Shown here: positions 7,621 through 16,728 of the stretch, in pieces
Layout: each line of letters starts with the position of its first letter
Position numbering within the stretch: the stretch's first letter is position 1
From: Lactobacillus sp. CBA3606
GTDB lineage: Bacteria; Bacillota; Bacilli; Lactobacillales; Lactobacillaceae
Length of the DNA: 64,000 nt
NCBI RefSeq assembly: GCF_002970935.1
Contig: NZ_CP027194.1
Location: 310,001-374,000, forward strand
Direction of reading: 5' to 3'
The notes under the pieces: generated by a model
Databases searched by the model: none
Seen by the model: the letters and a program-made list of their open reading frames with translations, nothing else
What the model was told of the DNA's origin: nothing
Program-made: the position numbers and the translations under genes

Positions 7621-8547
7621 GTGACAACGAAGCAAGTACTCTTAATTGCGGGACCAACTGCAGTTGGAAAAACCGCGTTATCATTAGAATTGGCTCATCA
7701 ATTTGATGGTGAAGTTATCTCTGGCGATTCGATGCAAGTTTATCGGCATTTAGACATTGGTACGGCCAAAGTCTTACCAGCCGAACGGCAAGCCATTCCC
7801 CATCATTTGATTGATATAAAATCAGTACAGGATTCCTTTACAGTCGCTGAATTTGTGTCGCGAGCAACGCTACTGATTAATCAGATTCAAGCGCGGGGGA
7901 AGCTGCCGATCATTGTTGGGGGAACCGGGTTTTACTTACAATCATTATTAGCCGGCTTTCAGTTTGGCACGGCCGAGGTGGCCCCGGACTTAACGTATCG
8001 GCAGACTTGGTTAGACTTAGCGGCACTTAAAGGCCCCCAAGCCGTCTGGTCAGTCTTGCAAGGTGTTGATCCGCAAGCGGCTGCCAAGATTGAGCCACAA
8101 AATGTGGTCCGCGTGGTCCGAGCTTTAGAGTATCAACATGTGAGTGGCCGGCGATTCTCAGAGCAGGCTGATCAGCGGCCGGCGGATTTATCAGCATTAA
8201 CCGTGTGTTTAACAGCAGACCGGGCAGAACTGTACCAGCGGATTAATCAACGGGTGGATCAGATGGTTGCAACGGGGCTCATTGATGAAGCGCGCTGGCT
8301 TTACGAACGGGGCGGTCGGGAGTTGCCAGCCGGTAAGGGAATCGGTTATCATGAATTATTCCCGTATTTTGCAGGGGACACGGCGCTGACTACCGCGGTT
8401 GACTTAATCAAACGGGACTCGCGCCGGTATGCGAAGCGCCAGCTAACTTGGTTTCGCAATAAAATGACGGTCAACTGGTATAACTTACTGGAACACCCAG
8501 AACAACGGCGTGAAATTGATGACTTAGTCACTAATTGGCGCCACTAA
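7621..8547 (+). CDS. miaA: tRNA dimethylallyltransferase
   Basis: 308 aa from GTG 7621, with AAGGAGG about 7 bases upstream. Transfers a dimethylallyl group from DMAPP to N6 of A37 in tRNAs that read UNN codons, which stabilises codon pairing. The P-loop GPTAVGKT is at residues 11-18, and the family motif SGDSMQVYRHLDIGTAK follows. Length is normal for the family. It is second in the pair with the glycerophosphodiesterase gene. MiaA and glnRA are also neighbours in several Firmicutes. Confidence 0.95.
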   Translation: MTTKQVLLIAGPTAVGKTALSLELAHQFDGEVISGDSMQVYRHLDIGTAKVLPAERQAIPHHLIDIKSVQDSFTVAEFVSRATLLINQIQARGKLPIIVGGTGFYLQSLLAGFQFGTAEVAPDLTYRQTWLDLAALKGPQAVWSVLQGVDPQAAAKIEPQNVVRVVRALEYQHVSGRRFSEQADQRPADLSALTVCLTADRAELYQRINQRVDQMVATGLIDEARWLYERGGRELPAGKGIGYHELFPYFAGDTALTTAVDLIKRDSRRYAKRQLTWFRNKMTVNWYNLLEHPEQRREIDDLVTNWRH

Positions 8548-8575
8548 AATATAATTGGTATACCCAATTAAAGCA

Positions 8576-8592
8576 TGTAATGTTTTCTAACA
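8576..8592 (+). promoter_or_regulatory. GlnR operator (GlnR/TnrA box)
   Basis: TGTAA, seven bases, TAACA: an exact match to the TGTNAN7TNACA consensus. It ends 7 bases before the -35 of the glnR promoter, so GlnR would repress its own operon when glutamine is plentiful. Confidence 0.88.
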
Positions 8593-8599
8593 TGAATGA

Positions 8600-8628
8600 T
8601 TGACATTCCGTGCCGACATTGCTACTAT
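8600..8628 (+). promoter_or_regulatory. SigA promoter of glnRA
   Basis: TTGACA (8600-8605), 17-base spacer, TACTAT (8623-8628); 28 bases before the glnR start. Confidence 0.85.
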
Positions 8629-8656
8629 TAAGTCTGTATTAAGAAGGAGGGTCGTT

Positions 8657-9037
8657 ATGAAAGAAAAGGAATTACGTCGTTCGTTAGCAGTCTTACCAAT
8701 TGGTACGGTTATGAAGTTAGCTAACTTGTCAGCGCGTCAGATTCGTTATTATGAAGAACAAGACTTGATTCGCCCGGAACGTAATGCGGGTAATCGCCGC
8801 ATGTTCTCTTTGAATGATGTGGATCGATTATTAGAGATTAAGGATTATTTAGCTGATGGCATTAACATGGCGGGGATTAAAGCCATCTATACCATGCAAA
8901 AGCAAAAAGCCCAGCAAAAAGAAGCGGACTTAGCGCGCCCACTGACTGACAACGATGTTCGCCGGATCTTACATGACGAGTTTCTGACTATTGGCGGTTT
9001 AAAAACCAAAGATGGGCCAGAATATCCCACTCATTAA
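8657..9037 (+). CDS. glnR: GlnR, MerR-type repressor of nitrogen metabolism
   Basis: 126 aa from ATG 8657, which has AAGGAGGG upstream. Represses glutamine synthesis and related genes; in Bacillus it is activated by feedback-inhibited glutamine synthetase. The winged HTH of the MerR family is at about residues 15-75 (GTVMKLANLSARQIRYYEEQ, then RRMFSLNDVDRLLEIKDYL). The short C-terminal tail is where the Bacillus protein senses GlnA. It forms an operon with glnA, 43 bases downstream, and has a GlnR box in its own promoter, so autoregulation is expected. Confidence 0.95.
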   Translation: MKEKELRRSLAVLPIGTVMKLANLSARQIRYYEEQDLIRPERNAGNRRMFSLNDVDRLLEIKDYLADGINMAGIKAIYTMQKQKAQQKEADLARPLTDNDVRRILHDEFLTIGGLKTKDGPEYPTH

Positions 9038-9080
9038 TCCATCTGCACCCATTAGTCAATCAATTTAAGGAGCGATTCAC

Positions 9081-10427
9081 ATGGCAAAACAGCAGTATAC
9101 AAAGGACGACATTCGCAAAATCGTCGATGAAGAAAATGTTAATTTCTTACGTTTAATGTTCACTGATTTATTTGGGACGATCAAAAATGTGGAAGTTCCA
9201 GTGTCACAATTAGATAAATTATTAGACAACAAGTTAATGTTTGACGGTTCTTCAATCGACGGTTTCGTACGAATTGAAGAAAGTGACATGTACTTATATC
9301 CAGACTTATCAACTTGGTTGATTATGCCTTGGAATACTGAACATGGCAAGATTGCACGGATTATTTGCGAAGTTTATAATGCTGATCGCGAACCATTTGA
9401 AGGCGATCCACGGAACAACTTAATTCGGGTCCTAAGTGATATGCGTGACGCTGGTTTTACAGCTTTTAATATTGGGACTGAGCCAGAGTTCTTCTTATTT
9501 AAGATGAATGACAAGGGTGAACCAACCACTGAATTGAACGATAAAGGGAGCTATTTTGATTTAGCGCCAATGGACTTAGGTGAAAACTGTCGCCGTGATA
9601 TTGCGTTGGAATTAGAACGCTTAGGCTTCAATGTTGAAGCTAGTCATCATGAAGTTGCACCTGGTCAACATGAAATTGACTTTAAATATGCGGATGCTTT
9701 AACTGCCGCAGATCATATTCAAACCTTTAAGTTAGTCGTCAAAACGATTGCACGTAAGTATAATTTATGGGCCACCTTTATGCCAAAACCATTGAATGGG
9801 GTTAACGGCTCTGGGATGCACGTTAACATGTCCTTGTTCCATGACCAAGGCAATGCCTTTTACGATGCAAGTGAAAAAGACGAACTGCAATTGTCAACGG
9901 ACGCCTATCATTTCTTAGGTGGCTTGATGAAGCATGCCCGGAGTTACACGGCAGTCACTAACCCAACCGTTAACTCATATAAGCGGCTAGTGCCAGGTTA
10001 TGAAGCACCTGTTTATGTCGCTTGGTCTGGTTCTAACCGGTCACCAATGATTCGGGTCCCAAGTTCACGCGGATTATCCACGCGCTTGGAACTACGAAGT
10101 GTTGATGCGTCTGCTAATCCATACTTGGCATTTGCGGCGGTTTTGGAAGCCGGCCTTGATGGGATTAAAAACAACATCGAACCACCAAAGAGTGTTGACC
10201 GTAACATTTATGTGATGGATGAGGACGAACGTCGGGCTGCTGGCATTGCGGATTTACCTTCGACATTACACAATGCTCTAAAAGAATTCCAAACTGATCC
10301 AACGATGAAGAAAGCCTTAGGACCACATATCTATCAGAGCTTCTTAGAAGCTAAACGGTTGGAATGGGCATCATATCGCCAACAAGTTAGTGAATGGGAA
10401 CGTGAACAATATATGGAATTGTACTAA
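9081..10427 (+). CDS. glnA: Glutamine synthetase, type I-alpha
   Basis: 448 aa, the usual length for the Gram-positive GSI-alpha form, which is not adenylylated. Makes glutamine from glutamate, ammonia and ATP. Signatures: FDGSSIDGF near residue 55, the catalytic block TEPEFFLF, and the ATP-binding segment [16 protein letters not shown]. The glutamate-binding region [19 protein letters not shown] is also present. Start ATG 9081 has AAGGAGC. It is downstream of glnR, and in related bacteria its inhibited form activates GlnR. A strong terminator follows. Confidence 0.97.
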   Translation: MAKQQYTKDDIRKIVDEENVNFLRLMFTDLFGTIKNVEVPVSQLDKLLDNKLMFDGSSIDGFVRIEESDMYLYPDLSTWLIMPWNTEHGKIARIICEVYNADREPFEGDPRNNLIRVLSDMRDAGFTAFNIGTEPEFFLFKMNDKGEPTTELNDKGSYFDLAPMDLGENCRRDIALELERLGFNVEASHHEVAPGQHEIDFKYADALTAADHIQTFKLVVKTIARKYNLWATFMPKPLNGVNGSGMHVNMSLFHDQGNAFYDASEKDELQLSTDAYHFLGGLMKHARSYTAVTNPTVNSYKRLVPGYEAPVYVAWSGSNRSPMIRVPSSRGLSTRLELRSVDASANPYLAFAAVLEAGLDGIKNNIEPPKSVDRNIYVMDEDERRAAGIADLPSTLHNALKEFQTDPTMKKALGPHIYQSFLEAKRLEWASYRQQVSEWEREQYMELY

Positions 10428-10458
10428 GCCTTATAAAAAATAAATGATTAAGTGACAT

Positions 10459-10500
10459 GAAAGTTATTCGAGAGTTTTTAATTCTTGAATAACTTTTTTT
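10459..10500 (+). terminator. Terminator after glnA
   Basis: AAGTTATTC (10461-10469) pairs with GAATAACTT (10487-10495), followed by a T-run. Confidence 0.88.
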
Positions 10501-10537
10501 ATGTTTGTTAATAATTAATTAGTATTATTTTGGTGCG

Positions 10538-10566
10538 TTTACATGTCGATTAGGTCAACCTATGAT
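10538..10566 (+). promoter_or_regulatory. Promoter of the first WxL gene
   Basis: TTTACA, 17-base spacer, TATGAT. The -10 and a downstream leader block are repeated upstream of the second WxL gene. Confidence 0.65.
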
Positions 10567-10606
10567 ACGATAGGTGATGATGATACGGCGGGTCGACAGT
10601 AAACGC
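10557..10606 (+). repeat. Duplicated promoter/leader block, copy 1
   Basis: Shared with copy 2 (13251-13300): an AACCTATG-TACGATAG core over the -10, then GGTCGACAGTAAACGC at 10591-10606. In both copies this second block starts exactly 30 bases after the first base of the -10, near the expected 5' end of the mRNA. Confidence 0.75.
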
Positions 10607-10699
10607 CATTAATGATTAGTTCTAGCTAATCGATTGATTATTCAACGCATGACAAAAAAGTTGGTGCGTGCCACCAATTACAGAATGAAGGGATTCGTG

Positions 10700-13060
10700 A
10701 TGAGTAAATTACAAAGCAAATGGGGCTGTTTGTTGCTTAGCTTAACGGTCGGGGCTGTGACACCGCTAACAACGGTAGGGGCTGCTGTGACTGAAGCGCA
10801 GACCGTGACGACCGCCAATTCACTGCCACCAGTTGATTCAGATGATGCGGTCGCGCGCTTGGTGGCGACCACGGCTTCAGCGGTGAGCGATTCGGCAGTT
10901 TCAAGTAGTGCACCGGTGACTGACAGTGGCGCAAGTAGTGTCACTGCTAGTTCGTCCGCGGTTCCTAACACGGCTGCATCAGCAAGTGAGACCACGAGTA
11001 GTGCCGCCGTGACCAGTGCAACGACTAGCGGTGAAGCTAGTCGGGCAGCGACTGAGACTGCAGTAACGAAAACCACGGCGACCACTGATGATGCGGTGGC
11101 AACTGGAATTAGTGGTACGGTTAATTGGACAATTGGTGATGATGGGGTCTTGCATTTAAGTGCTGGGAGTTTTGGCACATTGCCAAGCAGTGTTTCGCTG
11201 TGGAACAGCTATGCGGCTCAGATTACCAGCATTAGCATTGAGGGTGCCATCACAGCGGGAACGGGTGCGACCTATGCGCGTCTATTCTCCGGGCTACCTA
11301 ATGTAACCACGATTACGGGATTAAAGCAGTTGAGTCTGGCTGGCGTGACCAATGTGAGTTATATGTTTTATAACGATACCAGTCTGACAAGCGTTGATTT
11401 TGGTGATAATGATTTTTCGAGTGTGACGACCATGCTATCAATGTTTCAAGGTTGTACTAAACTAACGGCTGTTGGGACGGCGTGGACCTTCAACAAGGTG
11501 ACCAACTTAGCAAATGTTTTCTATAATTGTGCAGCTTTGACCACGGTCAATACGCGCGGTTGGGATATCAGTAATGTCACAACGCTTAGTGGGACCTTTT
11601 CAGGGTGTAAAGCCTTAACCGCCATCGATGTTAGTGACTGGCAGACTGGTAACGTGACCGCCTTGACTAATACTTTTGCTAATTGTACCAGCTTGACGAC
11701 GTTAGCAGTCGGTAACTGGGACACAAGCAAGTTGACCTCCCTAAATAGCACCTTTAGCAACTGCTCACATTTAACGACGCTAAATGTGAGTAAGTGGAAA
11801 ATGGGTAATGTAACCACTTTGGCATCTGCTTTTAATGGTTGTAGCAACTTGACGACACTTCCGGTGGGTAATTGGGATGTGAGCAAGGTGACAACACTTA
11901 GCTATACTTTCACTAACTGTAAGAGCCTCACTTCCTTAGATATTAGACAGTGGCAAACACCGCAATTAGTTACTTTTTCGCAGACGTTTCAGAATGCAAG
12001 TAGTCTTACAGCCTTGGACTTTAGCGGGACGGGGTGGGATACGAGCAAGGTGACCAGTATGTTTGGGCTTTTTAACGGTACCGGATTAGAAACGCTTGAT
12101 TTAAGTCAGCTGACGACGGCTAACGTTACGAATTTTGGTAGTACCTTTTACGGAATGACTAAGTTAACCACCTTGAATTTGGCTAGTTGGGATACTTCAG
12201 CGGCAACTAGTTATAAGACTATGTTTGGCAATTCTCAAAACTTACAACATCTCACACTGGGGGAAAAATTCACGTTTCATGGTGATACGTCGATGGCGCT
12301 GACTAGCGGTGCGATTACTAATGGATATACTGGCGATTGGCAGTTGGGGGATGATGGGCCGGCCATTGCGACAGACGACTTAATGACGACCTATGATGGC
12401 AGTACGATGGCCGGGCAATATAATTGGGTCAAAGTGCCGACAAAATCAACGGTTACTGTGAAGTATGTGGATACAGTCGGTGAGACTGTGTCGCCAGCGG
12501 TAACTTATACTGGTATGGTTGGTTCTGACTACACGTTTGCGCCTAAAGTATTGGCTGGTTATACGTTAACAACGACCCCAGCTAATGCGACTGGTGTTTA
12601 CACGGCTGACCCGATTACCGTGACTTATGTGTATACGGGTAACCTGATATTCAGTTCAGTACCTAGTATGGTGAGCTTTGGGCGCCATACTTTGACGGGA
12701 CAGTCGGCGACCTATGGCGCTAACTTAGATCAGGAGTTGGTAGTGAAGGATAATCGAAGTCCCAATGCTAGCTGGACGTTGTCAGCGCAACTAGGTGCCA
12801 GCGGTTTTGTTAATACAGCGACCGGTGACTCATTGGCGGCGACCCTAACTTATCGAGATGCGCTGGGCACCGCAACGGTGATTGGCAATGTGGCAACGCC
12901 GATTGTGACCCAGATGAGCACCTCGAATAATCCTGTTAGCGTGTCAAGTGACTGGTCAACGACGACTGGGTTACTCTTAACGGCGCAAGATAGTAGTCTG
13001 ATTGGTACTTATCAGGCCGAAATAACGTGGGATTTAGGCGATACCGTCGCAAATAACTAA
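10700..13060 (+). CDS. Secreted WxL-domain surface protein with BspA/DUF285 repeats
   Basis: 786 aa from ATG 10700, chosen over more distant in-frame starts because AAGGG lies about 8 bases upstream and the paralogue aligns here. Order: signal peptide (1 to about 30), a Ser/Thr/Ala-rich low-complexity linker (to about 135), a run of about a dozen 24-residue DUF285 repeats of the NWDTSKVT...F.NC..L type (about 200-530), a MucBP-like domain (about 578-645), and a C-terminal WxL domain (about 646-786) with SWTLSAQLG and a final EITWDLG. WxL domains bind peptidoglycan non-covalently; no LPxTG is present. A role in adhesion or host/plant-surface contact is inference. Its paralogue is the next gene. 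Confidence 0.88.
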   Translation: MSKLQSKWGCLLLSLTVGAVTPLTTVGAAVTEAQTVTTANSLPPVDSDDAVARLVATTASAVSDSAVSSSAPVTDSGASSVTASSSAVPNTAASASETTSSAAVTSATTSGEASRAATETAVTKTTATTDDAVATGISGTVNWTIGDDGVLHLSAGSFGTLPSSVSLWNSYAAQITSISIEGAITAGTGATYARLFSGLPNVTTITGLKQLSLAGVTNVSYMFYNDTSLTSVDFGDNDFSSVTTMLSMFQGCTKLTAVGTAWTFNKVTNLANVFYNCAALTTVNTRGWDISNVTTLSGTFSGCKALTAIDVSDWQTGNVTALTNTFANCTSLTTLAVGNWDTSKLTSLNSTFSNCSHLTTLNVSKWKMGNVTTLASAFNGCSNLTTLPVGNWDVSKVTTLSYTFTNCKSLTSLDIRQWQTPQLVTFSQTFQNASSLTALDFSGTGWDTSKVTSMFGLFNGTGLETLDLSQLTTANVTNFGSTFYGMTKLTTLNLASWDTSAATSYKTMFGNSQNLQHLTLGEKFTFHGDTSMALTSGAITNGYTGDWQLGDDGPAIATDDLMTTYDGSTMAGQYNWVKVPTKSTVTVKYVDTVGETVSPAVTYTGMVGSDYTFAPKVLAGYTLTTTPANATGVYTADPITVTYVYTGNLIFSSVPSMVSFGRHTLTGQSATYGANLDQELVVKDNRSPNASWTLSAQLGASGFVNTATGDSLAATLTYRDALGTATVIGNVATPIVTQMSTSNNPVSVSSDWSTTTGLLLTAQDSSLIGTYQAEITWDLGDTVANN

Positions 13061-13065
13061 ATTTA

Positions 13066-13106
13066 ATTATCCAGTTGTTGTAACTAACGATTGGATAATT
13101 TTTTTG
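13066..13106 (+). terminator. Terminator after the first WxL gene
   Basis: AATTATCCA pairs with TTGGATAATT around a 17-base loop, followed by a T-run. Confidence 0.75.
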
Positions 13107-13119
13107 TGGTGTTTGAACC

Positions 13120-13161
13120 TGTAAAATAGGCCCTAAAATAGACCCTAAAATAGTCGCTAAA
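13120..13161 (+). repeat. Short 12-base tandem repeat
   Basis: CCCTAAAATAG occurs twice in tandem with a period of 12, flanked by partial units (GTAAAATAG before, CGCTAAAG after). Another CCCTAAAAT appears at about 13215. No function is evident. Confidence 0.6.
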
Positions 13162-13231
13162 GTCCCCGATTATTAGGGCTCTATCCAGATTATGATAGGC
13201 TAAGGGGATGATGACCCTAAAATTTGAAAAA

Positions 13232-13260
13232 TTGCTGTGTCCATTACAGTAACCTATGGT
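13232..13260 (+). promoter_or_regulatory. Promoter of the second WxL gene
   Basis: TTGCTG, 17-base spacer, TATGGT. Confidence 0.6.
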
Positions 13261-13300
13261 ACGATAGATAATAATAGTGTGAAAGGTCGACAGTAAACGC
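13251..13300 (+). repeat. Duplicated promoter/leader block, copy 2
   Basis: Second copy of the block at 10557-10606: AACCTATG-TACGATAG over the -10, and GGTCGACAGTAAACGC at 13285-13300, with identical spacing. Confidence 0.75.
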
Positions 13301-13402
13301 GGTTAACCGTGACTGAATTGGCTGGCTGAAAATAAGCTAACGGGAATGAGTTATTAGCACAAAAATGGCGGGGGTCGCCAGTTAAGGATGATGGGAGTAG
13401 CC

Positions 13403-15637
13403 ATGAGAAAAAAATCATATAAATGGGGTAGCCTAATCATAGGGGTCATGTTGGGGCTGGTAGCGCCAGTTGCAACGGCTGTCGTGCCATTGATTGAGGT
13501 GCAAGCGGTTACGACCGCTGATACGTCGCAACCAGCCAAGGATAATTCAATTTCACGGTTGGTCACCGCCACGTCTTCGGCTGTCGATAATGAGGCGCCG
13601 ATTCCACCGAGTGCGTCGACGGATACGGCGACTACAACCGCCGACCGTACTTCGGCTAGTGATCAGAGTAGTCAGGCAACCAGTGCGTCAACGGCGAGCA
13701 GTTCAAAAGCGACCGCTGTCAGCAGTAGTCGCATGCCAAAGTCGTTAGCCCGAGAAGCCGCAGCGACTGACGATATTGCCAGCGGTTCGAATGGGACTGT
13801 GAGTTGGCGGCTTGATAGTGCCGGGGTGTTGCATTTGAGCGGTGGGAGCTTGGCAGTTACCGGGACTAGTAGCGTGTCGCCATGGCCCCTGACAGCGGTT
13901 GATAGCATCAGTATTGAGGGGGATATTACCGTTGATACGCTGACTTCCTATACTTATTTGTTTGCCAATTTAGCTAATTTAACCAATATTGAGGGTCTAG
14001 ATAAGTTGAAAATGGCTGGCGTTACGAGTACAGCATATATGTTCTATGGGGACAAGAAGCTACAAAGCATTGATTTTGGTGAAAATGACTTTTCCAGTGT
14101 GCAATCGATGGCATCAATGTTTTCACAATGTAAAGTAGTTGCCACTATTAATACCCAAAATTGGGACGTTAGACAGGTTAAAAATATGAGCCAGCTTTTT
14201 TCTGGCGACGCAGTTTTAAGAACTTTAGATTTCTCAGGTTGGCAGACCAGTAGTGTGACAAACATTAATATGATGTTTTGGAACTGTGATTGGTTACTAA
14301 CGTTGGATTTAAGTGGCTTTGATACCAGTAAAGTAACACAGATGGCTTATACTTTTGCAGGCTGCACTAATTTACAGAAATTTAATATAACAGGCTGGCA
14401 GACTGGTAATGTCACGAATTTTACCCGCACTTTTTATGGTTGTATATATTTATCAAATCTAGACGTGGCTAATTGGGATGTTAGCAAAGCAACTACTTTG
14501 TCAGAGACCTTTTCTTTATGTACACATTTAACTAGTCTGGATGTCTCGAAATGGGATACGTCTAGGGTGACGGACTTTTATAGTACTTTTTATCAACTGG
14601 GACAAGGTAACCCACAGGTACTTGATGGTGGTACCTTGGATACATTGGATGTGGGAAAATGGGATACTTCAGCTGGAACTGATTTTAGACGGACGTTCTA
14701 TCAGTGTGGCTTGCAGACCTTAGATTTGACGAATTGGGACACAAGTGCGGCAACTAGTCGCTTTAATATGTTCTCTGGCGCAAGTGATTTAAAACACTTA
14801 ACATTAGGATCTAAGTTTAGTTTTCATGGTGATACACAAATGGCACTTAACCCAATCAAAATAGGAACATATGATAGTTACAGTTATACAGGCAAGTGGC
14901 AGTTTGGGACCGATGGACAAACTTATACAGCTGATGAGTTAATGACAACTTATGATGGTGCAACTATGGCCGGTCAATATAACTGGGAACGAAAATCAGG
15001 CACGATTACGACAAAATATCTTGATACTGCAAAGAATGTGCTGGCGCCCGAAACAACTCAAACTGGACTAGTTGGCGATAGCTACACGACAAAAGCATTA
15101 GATATTGATGGCTACGAATTAACGGAGACGCCAACCAATGCGACTGGTACGTATCCACGTGTAAATCGAACAAATGCTGATCCAAGCATAGTGACTTACA
15201 TTTATCAGGCAGGTAGCCTAGCCTTTGGATCTGTACCGACTGTTATTGATTTCGGCACTCACAAGTTAGCCAGTCATGCCACTTATGGGGCGACGCCTGA
15301 CCAACCACTAACCGTGCAAGACAATCGGCGGCTGGCTTCGGCTTGGACCCTCACAGCGCAACTAGGTTCAGGTGGTTTTGTGGATGATTCAGATGCTACG
15401 AAGCCAAAGTACCTTGGTGCCACGTTGCGTTATCGCACGGGTGACCAGAATACGATTATTGGCCAGGCCGCCACACCGATTGTGACTCACACGACCACAT
15501 CACATGACCCAGTTGAGTTATCAAGCGGGTGGTCGGATACGGCCGGCTTGATGTTAACGGCACCGGAAAATGGGTTGGTGGGTCACTATCATGCCACGAT
15601 TACGTGGAATTTGGGTGCCACGGTGGCAAACCAATAG
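13403..15637 (+). CDS. Secreted WxL-domain surface protein with BspA/DUF285 repeats (paralogue)
   Basis: 744 aa from ATG 13403 (GGAG six bases before; 13388 and 13391 are alternative ATGs). Same architecture as the preceding gene: signal peptide, Ser/Thr-rich linker (to about 130), about ten DUF285 repeats with the NWDTS/GWQTGNVT pattern, a MucBP-like domain (about 532-605) and a WxL domain (about 606-744) with AWTLTAQLG and ITWNLG at the end. It arose with its neighbour by tandem duplication, promoter included; the repeat regions have diverged more than the WxL ends. No sortase motif. Export and attachment to the cell wall are expected; the ligand is unknown. Confidence 0.88.
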   Translation: MRKKSYKWGSLIIGVMLGLVAPVATAVVPLIEVQAVTTADTSQPAKDNSISRLVTATSSAVDNEAPIPPSASTDTATTTADRTSASDQSSQATSASTASSSKATAVSSSRMPKSLAREAAATDDIASGSNGTVSWRLDSAGVLHLSGGSLAVTGTSSVSPWPLTAVDSISIEGDITVDTLTSYTYLFANLANLTNIEGLDKLKMAGVTSTAYMFYGDKKLQSIDFGENDFSSVQSMASMFSQCKVVATINTQNWDVRQVKNMSQLFSGDAVLRTLDFSGWQTSSVTNINMMFWNCDWLLTLDLSGFDTSKVTQMAYTFAGCTNLQKFNITGWQTGNVTNFTRTFYGCIYLSNLDVANWDVSKATTLSETFSLCTHLTSLDVSKWDTSRVTDFYSTFYQLGQGNPQVLDGGTLDTLDVGKWDTSAGTDFRRTFYQCGLQTLDLTNWDTSAATSRFNMFSGASDLKHLTLGSKFSFHGDTQMALNPIKIGTYDSYSYTGKWQFGTDGQTYTADELMTTYDGATMAGQYNWERKSGTITTKYLDTAKNVLAPETTQTGLVGDSYTTKALDIDGYELTETPTNATGTYPRVNRTNADPSIVTYIYQAGSLAFGSVPTVIDFGTHKLASHATYGATPDQPLTVQDNRRLASAWTLTAQLGSGGFVDDSDATKPKYLGATLRYRTGDQNTIIGQAATPIVTHTTTSHDPVELSSGWSDTAGLMLTAPENGLVGHYHATITWNLGATVANQ

Positions 15638-15682
15638 TATGTCAATTGAGCTTTCAGAACCTTATTTTTTAGTAAAAGAAAT

Positions 15683-15721
15683 GCTTAGAACGCAAAATTG
15701 GTCGTTCTAAGCACTTTTTTG
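15683..15721 (+). terminator. Terminator after the second WxL gene
   Basis: GCTTAGAACG (15683-15692) pairs with CGTTCTAAGC (15703-15712), followed by a T-run. Confidence 0.9.
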
Positions 15722-15840
15722 TTATAAAATTGGAAAATTGATGGCACAAACCTTTATTAATTGGTTAATATTCGGTAACATAAACAACAGTAGCATAATT
15801 CAGCAATTTGCCAATTAACAATAATTGCAAGGAGATTATC

Positions 15841-16728
15841 ATGGAAAAACAAAATCAGCCTGATCTCGAAAAACAAGATCAACCTACGCGCGAGCTAACC
15901 GATAGTTTACAGGAAAAATTAGACTATTTAGCAACGCTGCGTCAAGCAATTATGGCTGGCGATGACCGGTTGATCTATGAATTGATCGATGGTGATCACT
16001 ATCATCAAGCCTTATTAAATGAGGATCAAAATCCTGCCCGAAATGTGCAAGTTGGTTTGATTACGGATGTTCATCCGTCAATTAGCCATTACCTTAGCAC
16101 AAAGTTAATTGATTATTTAGCGCAGGTTTATCCGTTCTTTTACTATGAAGAAACCCAACCGGGCGAATTTCAAATTTACTTTGGGAACTGGTGGGACCGG
16201 CGTAAGTTCGGTAAATTAAACGTTTTAAAAGTCGCTTTTGAATTCAGTCAGGCTGAATTTGATAAATTACAAAAAACGTTTGAATTGGCCGCAGCGCATA
16301 AACGCTTCAATACGGATAATATTCAGAAGGTCTCAGCGGCTAATGATGAGTTGCAAAAGTTAATTACGGCGCAAAGTGATCGTGATGATCAAAAAGACGC
16401 TTTACGGCAACAATTAAAAGAAAATGGGCAACGTAATTCCTTGTTTGATTCTGGTCGAATTAAGGAAGAACGCCAACAAATTATTGATCAATTGTCGAAG
16501 CTGGCAGATGAAGACGAACAGGCGAACAACGCCCACGCAACGATGAAAGACAATGAAGCTAAAATCTTAACGTTGTCGAAAGAAGACACGATTTTGGCTT
16601 ACGAAAAGCAAGCCATTGAAACCGCATTTAAGAGTTTTGAAAACTTTAATGAGCGTAACCGTAGCCTCTATGTCGACTACCTCACCACGCTGATTGGAAA
16701 GGCGCAGGTTGATGCTGATGGCGAATGA
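15841..16728 (+). CDS. Uncharacterised protein with coiled coil, first gene of dUTPase operon
   Basis: 295 aa from ATG 15841 (AAGGAG 7 bases upstream). I do not recognise a characterised family; relatives in lactobacilli are, to my memory, sometimes labelled SbcC-like, but there is no Walker A or ABC signature and the protein is far too short for SbcC. The first half contains an aromatic-rich globular block (VYPFFYYEETQPGEFQIYFG, then WWDRRKFG), and residues from about 135 to 285 are charged, heptad-like helix (predicted coiled coil). No signal peptide or membrane helix. It overlaps the next gene, so the two are translationally coupled. Confidence 0.75.
   Translation: MEKQNQPDLEKQDQPTRELTDSLQEKLDYLATLRQAIMAGDDRLIYELIDGDHYHQALLNEDQNPARNVQVGLITDVHPSISHYLSTKLIDYLAQVYPFFYYEETQPGEFQIYFGNWWDRRKFGKLNVLKVAFEFSQAEFDKLQKTFELAAAHKRFNTDNIQKVSAANDELQKLITAQSDRDDQKDALRQQLKENGQRNSLFDSGRIKEERQQIIDQLSKLADEDEQANNAHATMKDNEAKILTLSKEDTILAYEKQAIETAFKSFENFNERNRSLYVDYLTTLIGKAQVDADGE

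Noticed and set aside
10678-11178. Long minus-strand ORF opposite the first WxL gene
   Set aside because: It mirrors the Ser/Thr/Ala low-complexity region of the real gene, has no ribosome site or family match.
13120-13225. Repeats considered as a CRISPR array
   Set aside because: Units are only 11-12 bases, without spacers of constant length, and no cas genes are present.
15841-16728. SbcC exonuclease label for the first gene of the dUTPase operon
   Set aside because: No Walker A, ABC signature or Walker B and only 295 residues; the likeness is just a coiled coil.
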